NCBI GenBank assembly: GCA_039815465.1
Contig: JBCBZG010000017.1
Location: 24,098 to 88,097, forward strand
Reading direction: 5' to 3'
Origin: Shimia_B sp039815465
Lineage (GTDB): Bacteria > Pseudomonadota > Alphaproteobacteria > Rhodobacterales > Rhodobacteraceae
Length of the DNA stretch: 64,000 bases
Part shown: piece by piece, positions 16,661-25,131 of the stretch
Numbering within the stretch: position 1 is the first letter of the stretch
Layout of the letters: the number at the start of each line of letters is the position of its first letter
Position numbers and translations under genes: made by a program
The notes under the pieces: generated by a model
What the model was told of the DNA's origin: nothing
Database searches by the model: none
Seen by the model: the letters and a program-made list of their open reading frames with translations, nothing else

Positions 16661-18036
16661 CGCACCTTTGCGCGCACTTCGCCTTTGAGCTCTACCACGC
16701 GCTGAGGATAGGGGATTTCGATGCCGTTGTCCTTGAGGCAATTCCAGATGATGAACAGCACGTCGGACGTGAATTTGTTGGCCCCGTCATCGATGCCGTT
16801 CACCCAGAATTCGACGGCAAATTCAATGCCATTGTCGCCCAGGGCCCGCAGCTCGCAATCGGGCGGGAACGGGTCGTCGAGCACTTCTGGATGCTGCGCC
16901 ACCGCGGCCTCCACCAGGTCGGGGACCTTGTTGATATCAGTGTCATAGCTGACCGAAAACGGCGCCTCATAGCGGTTCGCGGACCCCGAATCGGAGTAGT
17001 TGACGACTCGGGTCGTGATGAAATCTTCGTTCGGGACGACGATCCAGCGCCCGTCATAGGTCTCCAGAATCGCGGCGCGGGCCATCATGCGCACAATCGT
17101 GCCCGCCTCTCCGCCGTCGAGTTCGACGTAGTCGCCCACCGTCGCTTGGCCTTCGACCAATAGGATCACGCCAGAGATAAAGTTCGATGCAATCTTTTGC
17201 AGACCAAAGCCCAGACCCACACCGATGGCACCGCCAAGCACGGCGAGCGCGCTGAGGTTGATGCCCATGATGTTCATCAGCAGCAGGAACGCCACGCCAA
17301 AGATCATGAACTCCACCGCTTTGGAGGCGAGTTCGCGCAGCGATGGGCGCATCTCCTCCTGCTTGCGGATGTAGTCTGACGATTGCTGGTTCGACCACGA
17401 GCCCAGCCAGAACAGGAGCGATCCCGCGATGACGCCGCGCACCACGTCCATGGCCGTAAAGTTGATGTTGCCGATCACGATGGCAGTGGCGTTCAGGTAG
17501 ATTTCCGCGAGGTCGAGGATCCCCAGCGCGTAGAGCGCCATGATCGGTATCAGTATGAATTTACCGATAATTTTCAGGAAGCCATCGGTGATGACCTCCT
17601 GCACGAGGATGCGCGCAGCGATAAAGAGGAACACCCGTTTGCCGAACGCAATGACCGCCCCGGAATCAAATATGGCCCGCGTGATCTGTTCGCCCGCAGC
17701 TGTAAAGGCGTAGGCGTAGAGCGGTAATAGCAGCGGCAGGAAGCGCACCATGAACCGCAGCGCGGGGGCGAGGAAGCTCGTGGAATCCTCCGCCGGGGTC
17801 AGGATGGTTTGGATGCGCGGGGTCGTGCGCTTGGTGATAAACCGCGCCATGAGGTAGGCGGCGAGCAGCAGGCCAAATTGCGACCAGGCGGCGGGGCTCG
17901 TGATCCAGGCCTCGGACAATTCCCAAGCCTGCAGGGCATATGTGACGCCCTGTTGCAGAACGCCCGGAAGCCCAAGGGCCCAGTCTGGAAGCTCCACCTC
18001 TGGGAGCACGATGCCAGGGGTCTCTTCCTCTTCCAT
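16657..18036 (-). CDS. MscS-family mechanosensitive ion channel
   Basis: The protein has 459 residues. Several transmembrane segments fill the first ~270 residues. The pore helix region AVLGGAIGVGLGFGLQKIASNFISGVILLVEG is followed by the MscS beta domain VGDYVELDGGEAGTIVRM and the VVPNEDFITTRVVNYS signature. A cytoplasmic alpha/beta domain completes it. It should release solutes on hypo-osmotic shock from the inner membrane. The ATG at 18036 is favoured over one eight codons earlier because only it has a purine-rich site (AAAGGCAAGAG) upstream. It is coupled to the downstream flavoprotein gene. Confidence 0.92.
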   Translation of the reverse strand: MEEEETPGIVLPEVELPDWALGLPGVLQQGVTYALQAWELSEAWITSPAAWSQFGLLLAAYLMARFITKRTTPRIQTILTPAEDSTSFLAPALRFMVRFLPLLLPLYAYAFTAAGEQITRAIFDSGAVIAFGKRVFLFIAARILVQEVITDGFLKIIGKFILIPIMALYALGILDLAEIYLNATAIVIGNINFTAMDVVRGVIAGSLLFWLGSWSNQQSSDYIRKQEEMRPSLRELASKAVEFMIFGVAFLLLMNIMGINLSALAVLGGAIGVGLGFGLQKIASNFISGVILLVEGQATVGDYVELDGGEAGTIVRMMARAAILETYDGRWIVVPNEDFITTRVVNYSDSGSANRYEAPFSVSYDTDINKVPDLVEAAVAQHPEVLDDPFPPDCELRALGDNGIEFAVEFWVNGIDDGANKFTSDVLFIIWNCLKDNGIEIPYPQRVVELKGEVRAKVR

Positions 18037-18185
18037 AACCCGCTCTTGCCTTTCACACACATGGGCGGTCGCCTGCGTAGGTGCCGTCCGTTAACTATGC
18101 CTCTGACACTGGTTTGTGGCCTTTCTATGGTCGCAAAGGTGCGTTCCTTGGTGTCAGGTGGGTCTAAGGTCGCGCTAGGGGGCAA

Positions 18186-18264
18186 GGGCGGGCCCGCCCG
18201 CCTCCCTTCTGCGCCAGCATGCGCTGGCTTGAACCTGAGGGGGCGCGCGCTGCGCGCGCGGGGC
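18186..18264 (+). repeat. Dispersed repeat family B, copy 1
   Basis: It lies in the 310-bp divergent gap between mscS and the deacetylase-like gene; I see nothing else there except the ribosome binding sites. It starts with the perfect palindrome GGGCGGGCCCGCCC (18186-18199). CTCCCTTCTGCG, the hairpin CCAGC-ATGC-GCTGG, CTTGAAC, and a GCGCGC hairpin ending GGGGC follow. Related copies are at 47333-47395, 63870-63933 (reverse) and, shortened, 29051-29106 (reverse). Confidence 0.75.
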
Positions 18265-18346
18265 GTGGGGTGCCCAAGTGCGGTGCCCAACTTGCTTGCA
18301 ACCGCGCGCGGGGGAATGCAGCGTGCCCGCAACAGGAGACGCGCCC

Positions 18347-19276
18347 ATGACCACCGCCCTAATCACCCATGAGGATTGCTACGATCACGTGACCCCGCCC
18401 GGCCATCCGGAGCAGGTGGCGCGGCTCGACGCGGTGCTGGGCGCGCTCGAGGGGATGGAGCTTTTGCGTGTGGCGGCGCCCTTTGCGGCGGAGGATGACC
18501 TGCTGCGGTGCCATCCGGCATCACATATCGCGGCGGTGCGCCGGGCGGCGCCGAAGGCCGGTTGGGTGTCGCTCGATGCGGACACGCATATGTCGGCGGG
18601 CACGCTCGGTGCGGCGTTGCGGTCAGCGGGCGGCGCAGTGCGGGCCGTGGACCTCGTCATGGCGGGGGATGCGTCCAACGCCTTTGTCGCGACGCGCCCG
18701 CCCGGGCACCACGCGGAAAAAGAGATCGCCATGGGGTTTTGCTTTTTCGGCAACGTTGCCATCGCGGCCAAGCACGCGCTGGATCACCATGGGCTGTCGC
18801 GTGTGGCGATCGTTGATTTTGACGTCCACCACGGCAACGGCACCCAGGACCTGGTGGAGGATGACGCGCGCATTTTCTTCGCGTCCACCCATCAGATGCC
18901 GCTTTATCCCGGCACGGGCTACCCGGAGGAAACGGGCGTGGCTGACAACGTCATGAACGTCCCACTGGCGGACGGGGCGGGGGGTGACACGTTCCGCGAT
19001 GTGATGGAGGAACACGTCCTGCCCGCCGTCGCGGCTCACCGGCCTGAGCTTATCCTGATCTCCGCCGGGTTTGACGCCCACGCGCGCGACCCGCTCGCGG
19101 GGCTTTTGCTCGAAACCGCGGATTTTGTTTGGGCCACGCAACAGCTCTGCGCCCTGGCGCGGGAGCAGTGCGGCGGTAAGGTGGTGTCGTGTTTAGAAGG
19201 GGGCTATGACCTCCCGTCATTGGGGGAGGCCGCGGCCGCCCATGTGGCAGCGATGAAGGAGGCAGGCGATGTCTAA
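18347..19276 (+). CDS. Histone deacetylase family protein (acetylpolyamine amidohydrolase-like)
   Basis: The protein has 309 residues. The metal and catalytic motifs of the arginase/deacetylase fold are all present: RPPGHHAEKE with the catalytic histidine pair, VDFDVHHGNGTQ with Asp/His zinc ligands, and SAGFDAHARDPL with the third ligand. A conserved GGYD glycine-tyrosine pair sits near the end. Bacterial members deacetylate polyamines, small amides or lysine side chains; which applies here is open. The ATG at 18347 has ACAGGAGA upstream and begins the conserved region. xseB starts before its stop codon, giving the common Rhodobacteraceae order deacetylase-xseB-ispA-dxs. Confidence 0.92.
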   Translation: MTTALITHEDCYDHVTPPGHPEQVARLDAVLGALEGMELLRVAAPFAAEDDLLRCHPASHIAAVRRAAPKAGWVSLDADTHMSAGTLGAALRSAGGAVRAVDLVMAGDASNAFVATRPPGHHAEKEIAMGFCFFGNVAIAAKHALDHHGLSRVAIVDFDVHHGNGTQDLVEDDARIFFASTHQMPLYPGTGYPEETGVADNVMNVPLADGAGGDTFRDVMEEHVLPAVAAHRPELILISAGFDAHARDPLAGLLLETADFVWATQQLCALAREQCGGKVVSCLEGGYDLPSLGEAAAAHVAAMKEAGDV

Positions 19277-19508
19277 ACCAGTGGCAGAGATGTCCTTTGA
19301 AGAGGCCATGCAGGAGCTTGAGCAGGTCGTGGGCCAACTGGAACGGGGCGATGTCGCGCTCGACGCGTCCATCGCGCTTTACGAACGGGGCGCGGCGCTC
19401 AAGGCGCATTGCGAGGCCAAGCTGAAAGCGGCAGAGGAAAAGGTCGCCGCGATCCAGCTCAGCGCCGATGGCCAGCCCGCGGGGCTCAAGCCCGTCGACG
19501 GGGTCTAG
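19269..19508 (+). CDS. xseB: Exodeoxyribonuclease VII small subunit
   Basis: This 79-residue all-helical subunit has the family signature MSFEEAMQELEQVVGQLERGDVAL, followed by the SIALYERGAALKAHCEAKLKAAEEKV helix. It partners XseA (not in this window) in the single-strand exonuclease that trims DNA ends in mismatch repair. It overlaps the end of the deacetylase-like gene by 8 bases and abuts ispA with no gap. Confidence 0.95.
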   Translation: MSKPVAEMSFEEAMQELEQVVGQLERGDVALDASIALYERGAALKAHCEAKLKAAEEKVAAIQLSADGQPAGLKPVDGV

Positions 19509-20375
19509 ATGTTTACCGACGACCTGGCGGCGGCGTCGCGCGCGGCGCAGGACTATTTGGCCGACACGCTCGCCGATTGGGGCGATCTGCCCGTGGTCGC
19601 TGGGATGCGCTACACGCTTGATGGCGGCAAAGGGCTGCGCGCGTTTCTGGTGATCGAAGGGGCGCGGCTCCATGGTGTGGACGTGGCCCAAGCGCGGGTG
19701 GCGGCGGCGGCGATTGAGGCGCTGCACGCGTATTCGCTGGTCCATGACGACCTACCCGCGATGGATGACGATGACACCCGCCGGGGCCAGCCCACGGTCC
19801 ACGTGAAGTGGGATGAGGCGACGGCGATCCTGGTGGGCGACGCGCTGCAAGCGCTCGCGTTCGAACTGCTGGCGGAGCATGCCTCCCCCGATGCGGCGGT
19901 CCGGGCGCGGCTCGCGGGGTCGCTTGCGCGGGCTGCGGGGGCGCAGGGGATGGTGCTGGGGCAGGCGCAGGACATCGCCGCGGAAACCGCGGATGCGCCG
20001 TTGACGCTCGGCCAGATTACGGCGCTTCAACGCAATAAGACCGGCGCCCTGATCGAATGGGCGGGGGTGGCTGGGGCCGTGCTTGCAGGCGCGGAGACTG
20101 GGCCCTTGCAAACCTATTCCGAAAAGCTCGGGCTCGCGTTCCAGATCGCCGACGATATTCTTGACGTCGAGGGAGACGCCGCCGCCATGGGCAAGGCCGC
20201 GCAAAAGGATGCGGCGGCGGGAAAGGCGACATTCGTGTCGATCCTGGGGCTGGAAACCGCACGCGCCCGGGCGCAACAGCTGGTCGACGAGGCCTGCGAG
20301 GCGCTCGCGCCCTATGGCGCCGCCGCGCAGCCGCTCAAGGACGCCGCGCAGTTCGTCGTCTCCCGCAGCAGCTAG
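19509..20375 (+). CDS. ispA: Polyprenyl (farnesyl/geranyl) diphosphate synthase
   Basis: This is a 288-residue trans-isoprenyl diphosphate synthase. The first Asp-rich motif DDLPAMDDDDTRRG and the second FQIADDILDVEGD are complete, with GKGLRAFLVIEGARL upstream for IPP binding. The YSLVHDDLP context and the length match IspA, which condenses IPP with DMAPP to GPP/FPP for quinones, undecaprenyl phosphate and possibly carotenoids. It begins the base after the xseB stop codon and is followed by dxs after 2 bases, so precursor supply and chain elongation are co-expressed. Confidence 0.92.
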   Translation: MFTDDLAAASRAAQDYLADTLADWGDLPVVAGMRYTLDGGKGLRAFLVIEGARLHGVDVAQARVAAAAIEALHAYSLVHDDLPAMDDDDTRRGQPTVHVKWDEATAILVGDALQALAFELLAEHASPDAAVRARLAGSLARAAGAQGMVLGQAQDIAAETADAPLTLGQITALQRNKTGALIEWAGVAGAVLAGAETGPLQTYSEKLGLAFQIADDILDVEGDAAAMGKAAQKDAAAGKATFVSILGLETARARAQQLVDEACEALAPYGAAAQPLKDAAQFVVSRSS

Positions 20376-20377
20376 GG

Positions 20378-22156
20378 ATGGGCACGCCGCCGCACACGCC
20401 GCGTCTTGACCAAGTGCGCACGCCCGCGGACCTGCGGCAGATGAGCGACGCGGCGCTCGCCGATTTGGCGGAGGAGCTGCGCGCAGAGCTGATCGACGCG
20501 GTCAGTGTGACAGGTGGGCATCTTGGCGCAGGGCTCGGCGTGGTGGAGCTGACGGTGGCGCTTCATGCCGTGTTCGAGACACCGCGTGACCGGTTGATCT
20601 GGGACGTGTCGCACCAGAGCTACCCGCATAAGATCCTGACCGACCGGCGCGACCGCATCCGCACCCTGCGGCAGCGCGGTGGGCTCAGCGGGTTCACCCG
20701 CCGGGACGAAAGCCCCTATGACCCGTTTGGGGCGGCGCATTCATCGACCTCGATCAGCGCGGCGTTGGGGTTCGCTGTCGCGCGCGATCTGGGGGCGCCC
20801 GATATCGGGGATTGCATTGCCGTCATCGGCGACGGCGCGCTGAGCGCGGGTATGGCGTTCGAGGCGCTCAATAACGCGGGCGCCATGCAGACGCGGCTGA
20901 TCGTGATCCTGAACGACAACGATATGAGCATCGCCCCACCCGCGGGCGCGCTGGCCCAAAGCCTGCGAACGGGTGGAGCGGCGGCGCTATTTCGGGAGCT
21001 TGGGTTCGCCTATGCCGGGCCCGTGGATGGGCATGACATGGCTGCGCTGTTGCGCGCGCTGCGCGACCTGCGGTCGGGGGCGGATGGGCCTGTGGTGCTG
21101 CATGTGCGCACTCAAAAGGGCAAAGGGTTCCCTCCCGCCGAAAGCGCGGCGGACAAGTGGCACGGGGTTCCAAAGTTCGACGTAGCCACAGGCCGGAAAG
21201 CCGCCGCCGTGGCCAAGGCGCAAAGCTACACGCAGGTCTTTGCAGAGACGCTCAGCGAGCTTGCGGAGGGCGACCCGCGCATTTGTGCGGTGACGGCGGC
21301 CATGCCCGATGGCACCGGGATCGACCGTTTCGCTGCGCAGCATGCCGCACGTGCCTTTGATGTGGGCATTGCCGAACAACACGCGGTTACCTTTGCGGGC
21401 GGCCTCGCTGCGGCAGGTTTATCGCCATTTTGTGCGCTTTATTCGACATTTTTGCAGCGTGGCTACGATCAGCTTGTGCATGATGTGGCGCTACAAGGGC
21501 TGCCTGTTCGCTTTGCGGTGGACCGCGCGGGGCTCGTCGGGGCGGATGGGGCATCCCACGCGGGGGCGTTTGATTTGGCCTATCTCTGCTGCTTGCCCGG
21601 GATGGTCGTGATGGCCCCGTCCGATGAAGCGGAGCTTGCGCAGATGGTGGCCACGGCGGCAGGCCATGACGCCGGGCCCTCCGCGATCCGCTTTCCACGG
21701 GGGGAGGGCACAGGCGCCGCTTTGCCCAGCCCGCCGCAGCCGATCCCCATCGGGCAGGGCCGTGTGATCCAGGAGGGCGCGGAGGTCGCGATCCTTTCGC
21801 TCGGCGCACGCCTGGCCGATGTGCAGAGCGCCGCGGATGACGCCGCCCAAGACGGGCCGCGCCCCACCATCGCCGATGCACGCTTTGCCAAACCGCTGGA
21901 CCGCGCGCTCGTCTTGCGCCTGGCGCAAACCCACCGCGCGCTCATCACCATCGAAGAGGGCGCCGCAGGCGGTTTTGGCGCGCAGGTGGCCCAGTGCCTG
22001 GCGGAGGCGGACGCGTTCAAAGACGGCCTGATCTTGCGCCCGATGACGCTGCCTGACCGCTTTATCGACCATGGCACCCCGGCCCAGATGTACGCCGATG
22101 CCGGGCTCGACGCCTCCGCCATCGCCGCCATGATCCGCACTGTAAGGAGCCTTTGA
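20378..22156 (+). CDS. dxs: 1-deoxy-D-xylulose-5-phosphate synthase, compact form
   Basis: The protein has 592 residues. Thiamine diphosphate is held by GDGALSAGMAFEALNNAG and the LNDN that follows; the active-site segments SHQSYPHKI, GAAHSSTSISAALG, GIAEQHAVTFAGGLA and DRAGLVGADG are all recognisable. It makes DXP from pyruvate and glyceraldehyde 3-phosphate. It is about 45 residues shorter than the usual ~640. The missing part falls in the loop after SIAPPAGALA, which is disordered in known structures. The usual WDVGHQ is WDVSHQ here. The core is intact, so activity is likely, but a second standard dxs elsewhere in the genome is possible. Confidence 0.9.
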   Translation: MGTPPHTPRLDQVRTPADLRQMSDAALADLAEELRAELIDAVSVTGGHLGAGLGVVELTVALHAVFETPRDRLIWDVSHQSYPHKILTDRRDRIRTLRQRGGLSGFTRRDESPYDPFGAAHSSTSISAALGFAVARDLGAPDIGDCIAVIGDGALSAGMAFEALNNAGAMQTRLIVILNDNDMSIAPPAGALAQSLRTGGAAALFRELGFAYAGPVDGHDMAALLRALRDLRSGADGPVVLHVRTQKGKGFPPAESAADKWHGVPKFDVATGRKAAAVAKAQSYTQVFAETLSELAEGDPRICAVTAAMPDGTGIDRFAAQHAARAFDVGIAEQHAVTFAGGLAAAGLSPFCALYSTFLQRGYDQLVHDVALQGLPVRFAVDRAGLVGADGASHAGAFDLAYLCCLPGMVVMAPSDEAELAQMVATAAGHDAGPSAIRFPRGEGTGAALPSPPQPIPIGQGRVIQEGAEVAILSLGARLADVQSAADDAAQDGPRPTIADARFAKPLDRALVLRLAQTHRALITIEEGAAGGFGAQVAQCLAEADAFKDGLILRPMTLPDRFIDHGTPAQMYADAGLDASAIAAMIRTVRSL

Positions 22157-22158
22157 GC

Positions 22159-22818
22159 ATGGACCCATTCAGCCGCCCGGTCGTGATCTACCGTTGGATC
22201 GTCTTCGCGCTCGCCGCGTTTTACAGCGTCTATATGATCACCACCTCCCCCTACATCGGGGAGGCCGGGGGGCCGTTTCGCTACCTGACGATCTGGGCGC
22301 TCCTGCTCAGCTTTTTCTGCGCGAGCCGCGTTTTGGCCTTTTCGGAACGGCGCAGCACGCGGCGCTGGGACACGCTGATCGCGGCGACGGCGGTGATCAA
22401 CTTCATGGTCGTGTTCCTCTATTGGCGGCTCTTTTTCGCGGACCCGGACTCCGTCACTCGCAACGGGGAGCTTGGGGTGTGGTGGCGCGAATACTATCTG
22501 CACGGGCTCGGACCGCTCCTGATGTGGATCGACGCGCTTGTGATCAACCGCCCCTTCCGGCGCTTTTTCCGCGCGGCAGGGGCGCTGGTGGCGATCGCTT
22601 TGAGCTACTTTCTATGGGCGGAGCTTTTCGTTGGACCTATGAACGATGAGCCCATCGGCACGGTCACCACAGGTCTGCCCTATCCGTTCCTCAACAATTT
22701 GGAGCTTTCGGGCCGGATCGAGTTCTACGCCACAAACTCCGTCGTGGCGCTCGTCCTGCTTGGTGTGTTCTTTGCGCTAGGCTGGGGTGTGAAACGAGCA
22801 GCGGGGGACCGCCCCTAG
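22159..22818 (+). CDS. Polytopic membrane protein, possibly FAR-17a/AIG1-like (Pr6Pr)
   Basis: This 219-residue protein has about six hydrophobic segments. Features that recall the FAR-17a/AIG1 (Pr6Pr) fold are the histidine before HGLGPLLMWIDAL, the following basic loop, and the YPFLNNLE motif before the last helix. In animal members a Thr-His pair hydrolyses fatty-acid esters. The assignment is tentative and no activity is claimed. The ATG at 22159 has AAGGAG nine bases upstream; a TTG two codons earlier would be too close to that site. It follows dxs directly and is convergent with the epimerase gene. Confidence 0.6.
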   Translation: MDPFSRPVVIYRWIVFALAAFYSVYMITTSPYIGEAGGPFRYLTIWALLLSFFCASRVLAFSERRSTRRWDTLIAATAVINFMVVFLYWRLFFADPDSVTRNGELGVWWREYYLHGLGPLLMWIDALVINRPFRRFFRAAGALVAIALSYFLWAELFVGPMNDEPIGTVTTGLPYPFLNNLELSGRIEFYATNSVVALVLLGVFFALGWGVKRAAGDRP

Positions 22819-22819
22819 G

Positions 22820-23665
22820 CTATTCGCCTGCCGCCAGAAGCGCGGCGAGCCCGTCGCGGTAGCTGGGGTAGCGCAGCACGACGCCCAGCTCCTCCCGGAT
22901 GAGGTCATTCCGCACGCGTTTTGATTCCGCGTAAAAGCTGCGCGCCATGGGCGTCATGTCGGCGGTTGCGAAATCCTCTGCCGGGGGCAGGGGCAGGCCC
23001 AAAAGCTCCGCCGCGTGGCCAATCACGTTTTCCGGCGGGGCGGGGTCGTCGTCGCAGACATTATAGACCGCCCCAGGCCGCGGCTGCGCGATGGAGGCAG
23101 CGAGCACTTGCGCGATATCTTCCACATGAATGCGCGAAAACACCTGGCCCGGCTTCAGGATCCGCCGCGCGGTGCCTGCGCGCACCTTAGCAAAAGGGCC
23201 GCGTCCGGGCCCGTAGATCCCAGCGAGCCGGAAGATATGCAGCGGCAGCCCAAGCGCGCGCCACTCCGCCTCCGCGGCGACGCGGGCCAGGCCGCGCTTG
23301 GTGGCGGGGGTAAGCGGCGCGGTCTCGTCCACCCAGGCGCCTTGGTGGTCACCGTAAACGCCCGTCGTGGACAGGTAGCCCACCCAGGCCGCGGGCGCCC
23401 CGCGCAGCGCCTCGCGGTAGTCAGCCAGAAACGGATCGCCCTCGGGGCCGGGAGCGGCGGACATCAGGATGTGATCGGCGTCCGCAATGGCGGCACAGAG
23501 GTCATCGCGCGGGGTCACGAGCGGCTCGATCCCCTCAGCGGCGAGCCTCTGCGCCTTATCCTCGGACCGCGTGGTCCCAATGATCCGCCAGCCCTGGGGC
23601 AAAAGCGTCTTTGCGAGCTCTTGCGCCGAATACCCGTGGCCAAAGGAAAGGAGCGTGCCTGTCAT
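22820..23665 (-). CDS. NAD-dependent epimerase/dehydratase-like SDR protein (YeeZ type)
   Basis: The protein has 281 residues. The N-terminus carries a dinucleotide-binding turn in the variant form LLSFGHGYSAQELAKTL. Other landmarks are LSTTGVYGDHQGAWVDE with the catalytic Ser/Thr and Tyr region, and FRLAGIYGPGRGPFAKV and SRIHVEDIAQVLAASI, as in extended SDR epimerases. This atypical group is often labelled YeeZ-like, and no substrate is known. It ends one base from the convergent membrane protein gene. Confidence 0.82.
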   Translation of the reverse strand: MTGTLLSFGHGYSAQELAKTLLPQGWRIIGTTRSEDKAQRLAAEGIEPLVTPRDDLCAAIADADHILMSAAPGPEGDPFLADYREALRGAPAAWVGYLSTTGVYGDHQGAWVDETAPLTPATKRGLARVAAEAEWRALGLPLHIFRLAGIYGPGRGPFAKVRAGTARRILKPGQVFSRIHVEDIAQVLAASIAQPRPGAVYNVCDDDPAPPENVIGHAAELLGLPLPPAEDFATADMTPMARSFYAESKRVRNDLIREELGVVLRYPSYRDGLAALLAAGE

Positions 23666-23728
23666 AGCGTCTTCCTGCCGGGCGTCTCGGGGATTGTCAA
23701 AGCCACGCGCGCCGCGCAGAGTTCATCC

Positions 23729-24355
23729 ATGGCCAAGACACCGGGATTAGATGCCGCCTACGGGCTCACCGGCGCAGACAGCGTCCGGGAGCTTTATTCC
23801 GATTGGGCGGAGAGCTACGACGCAAGCTTTGTCGCCGACCGCGGCTACACGCTTCACGACCAAGTGGCGGCTTGCTTTGCACAGGACGGCGGGGCAGGGC
23901 CTGTGCTTGATGTGGGCGCCGGGACCGGCGTGGTGGGGGAGGCGCTTTGGACCCGGGGCCTGCGCACCATCGACGGCGCCGATCTCTCCGCCGAGATGTT
24001 GGAGGTTGCCCGCGCCAAAGGCTGCTACCGCGACCTCTTTGTGGCCGATATCACCCAGCCCCTCGATTGCGCGGATGACCACTATGGCGGGGTGGTGAGC
24101 GCGGGCACCTTCACGCTGGGCCATGTGGGGCCAGAGCCGCTCAATGAACTGATCCGCATCACCCGGCCAGGCGGTTTGATCGTGCTCACCGTGAACCTGG
24201 CGCATTGGCAAGCGCAAGGCTTTGACGCCGCGCTCCGGCGGTTGGATCGCGCAGTAACCGACCTGAAAACACCCGAAATCCCGATCTACGCCCCGAGCGC
24301 GGACCACGACCACGCCGGTGATCGCGGGGTGCTCTTGTCGTTCCGCGTCGCCTAA
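23729..24355 (+). CDS. Class I SAM-dependent methyltransferase
   Basis: The protein has 208 residues. SAM motif I is VLDVGAGTGVVGEAL near residue 65, followed by GADLSAEMLEVARAKGCY, a VVSAGTFTLGHVG segment and TRPGGLIVLTVN. The N-terminal part (LYSDWAESYDASF) is typical of Methyltransf_25/11 enzymes acting on small molecules. The frame is open far upstream across the antisense epimerase gene, but homology begins at the ATG at 23729. The ribosome binding site is weak (GCAGAG). Its stop codon overlaps that of the convergent caiD-like gene. Confidence 0.82.
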   Translation: MAKTPGLDAAYGLTGADSVRELYSDWAESYDASFVADRGYTLHDQVAACFAQDGGAGPVLDVGAGTGVVGEALWTRGLRTIDGADLSAEMLEVARAKGCYRDLFVADITQPLDCADDHYGGVVSAGTFTLGHVGPEPLNELIRITRPGGLIVLTVNLAHWQAQGFDAALRRLDRAVTDLKTPEIPIYAPSADHDHAGDRGVLLSFRVA

Positions 24356-25131
24356 CGCCCCGTCCAGACAGGGTCGCGCTTTTCGGCAAAGGCGCGCGCG
24401 CCTTCCTTCTGATCCTCAGAACCATAGAGCACATCCACCGTCCGCAGATGCCGCCCCGTGATGCGGTTCATGGCGTCTTGGAACTTGGAGTCCTCGGCGT
24501 CGCGCACGACCTCCTTTATCGCGGCGTAGACGAGCGGCGGGCCCGACGCGATCAGGCGCGCCAGCGACCAGGCCTCGTCCATCAGCGCATCGGCGCTGTA
24601 GGCGTGGTTGATCAGGCCCCAGCCCAACGCCTCGTTCACGTCGAACCACCGCCCGGTCAGCAAAAGCTCCATCGCGATGTGATACGGGATACGCTTCGGC
24701 AGTTTGATGGAGGCCGCGTCGGCCACCGTGCCGGACCGGATTTCGGGCAGCGCAAAGGTCGCGTGGTCGGCGGCCAGGATGATGTCCGCGCTCAGCGCCA
24801 GTTCCAGCCCGCCGCCGCAGCAGATACCGTTGACGGCGGCGATCACGGGCTTGTTGAGGTCGCGCAGTTCTTGCAGCCCGCCGAAGCCGCCCAGGCCGTA
24901 ATCCCCATCGACCGCGTCGCCGTCATTGGCGGCCTTTAGGTCCCAACCGGGGCAAAAGAACTTTTCGCCCGCGCCCGTGACGATGGCCACGCGCAGGTCC
25001 GGGTCATCGCGGAACGCGGCGAATGTGTCGCCCATGATCCGGCTTGTGGCCAGGTCGATGGCGTTGGCCTTGGGTCTGTCGAGCGTGACCTCAAGGATTG
25101 CGCCGTCGCGGCGGGTGCGGATGGGGCTCAT
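24352..25131 (-). CDS. caiD: Enoyl-CoA hydratase family, carnitinyl-CoA dehydratase-like
   Basis: This 259-residue crotonase-fold protein has oxyanion-hole segments PGWDLKAAN and NGICCGGGLELALSADI. The acidic residue in LPEIRSGTVADAASIKLPKRI corresponds to the CaiD catalytic glutamate region. It most resembles CaiD, which interconverts crotonobetainyl-CoA and carnitinyl-CoA. The assignment gains weight from the adjoining CoA-ligase gene, which it overlaps by 4 bases, and the acyl-CoA dehydrogenase beyond that. Another short-chain enoyl-CoA substrate cannot be excluded. Confidence 0.8.
   Translation of the reverse strand: MSPIRTRRDGAILEVTLDRPKANAIDLATSRIMGDTFAAFRDDPDLRVAIVTGAGEKFFCPGWDLKAANDGDAVDGDYGLGGFGGLQELRDLNKPVIAAVNGICCGGGLELALSADIILAADHATFALPEIRSGTVADAASIKLPKRIPYHIAMELLLTGRWFDVNEALGWGLINHAYSADALMDEAWSLARLIASGPPLVYAAIKEVVRDAEDSKFQDAMNRITGRHLRTVDVLYGSEDQKEGARAFAEKRDPVWTGR

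Noticed and set aside
23015..23728. A long N-terminal extension of the methyltransferase at 23729
   Set aside because: It would lie antisense to the epimerase gene, and the methyltransferase homology begins at the ATG at 23729.
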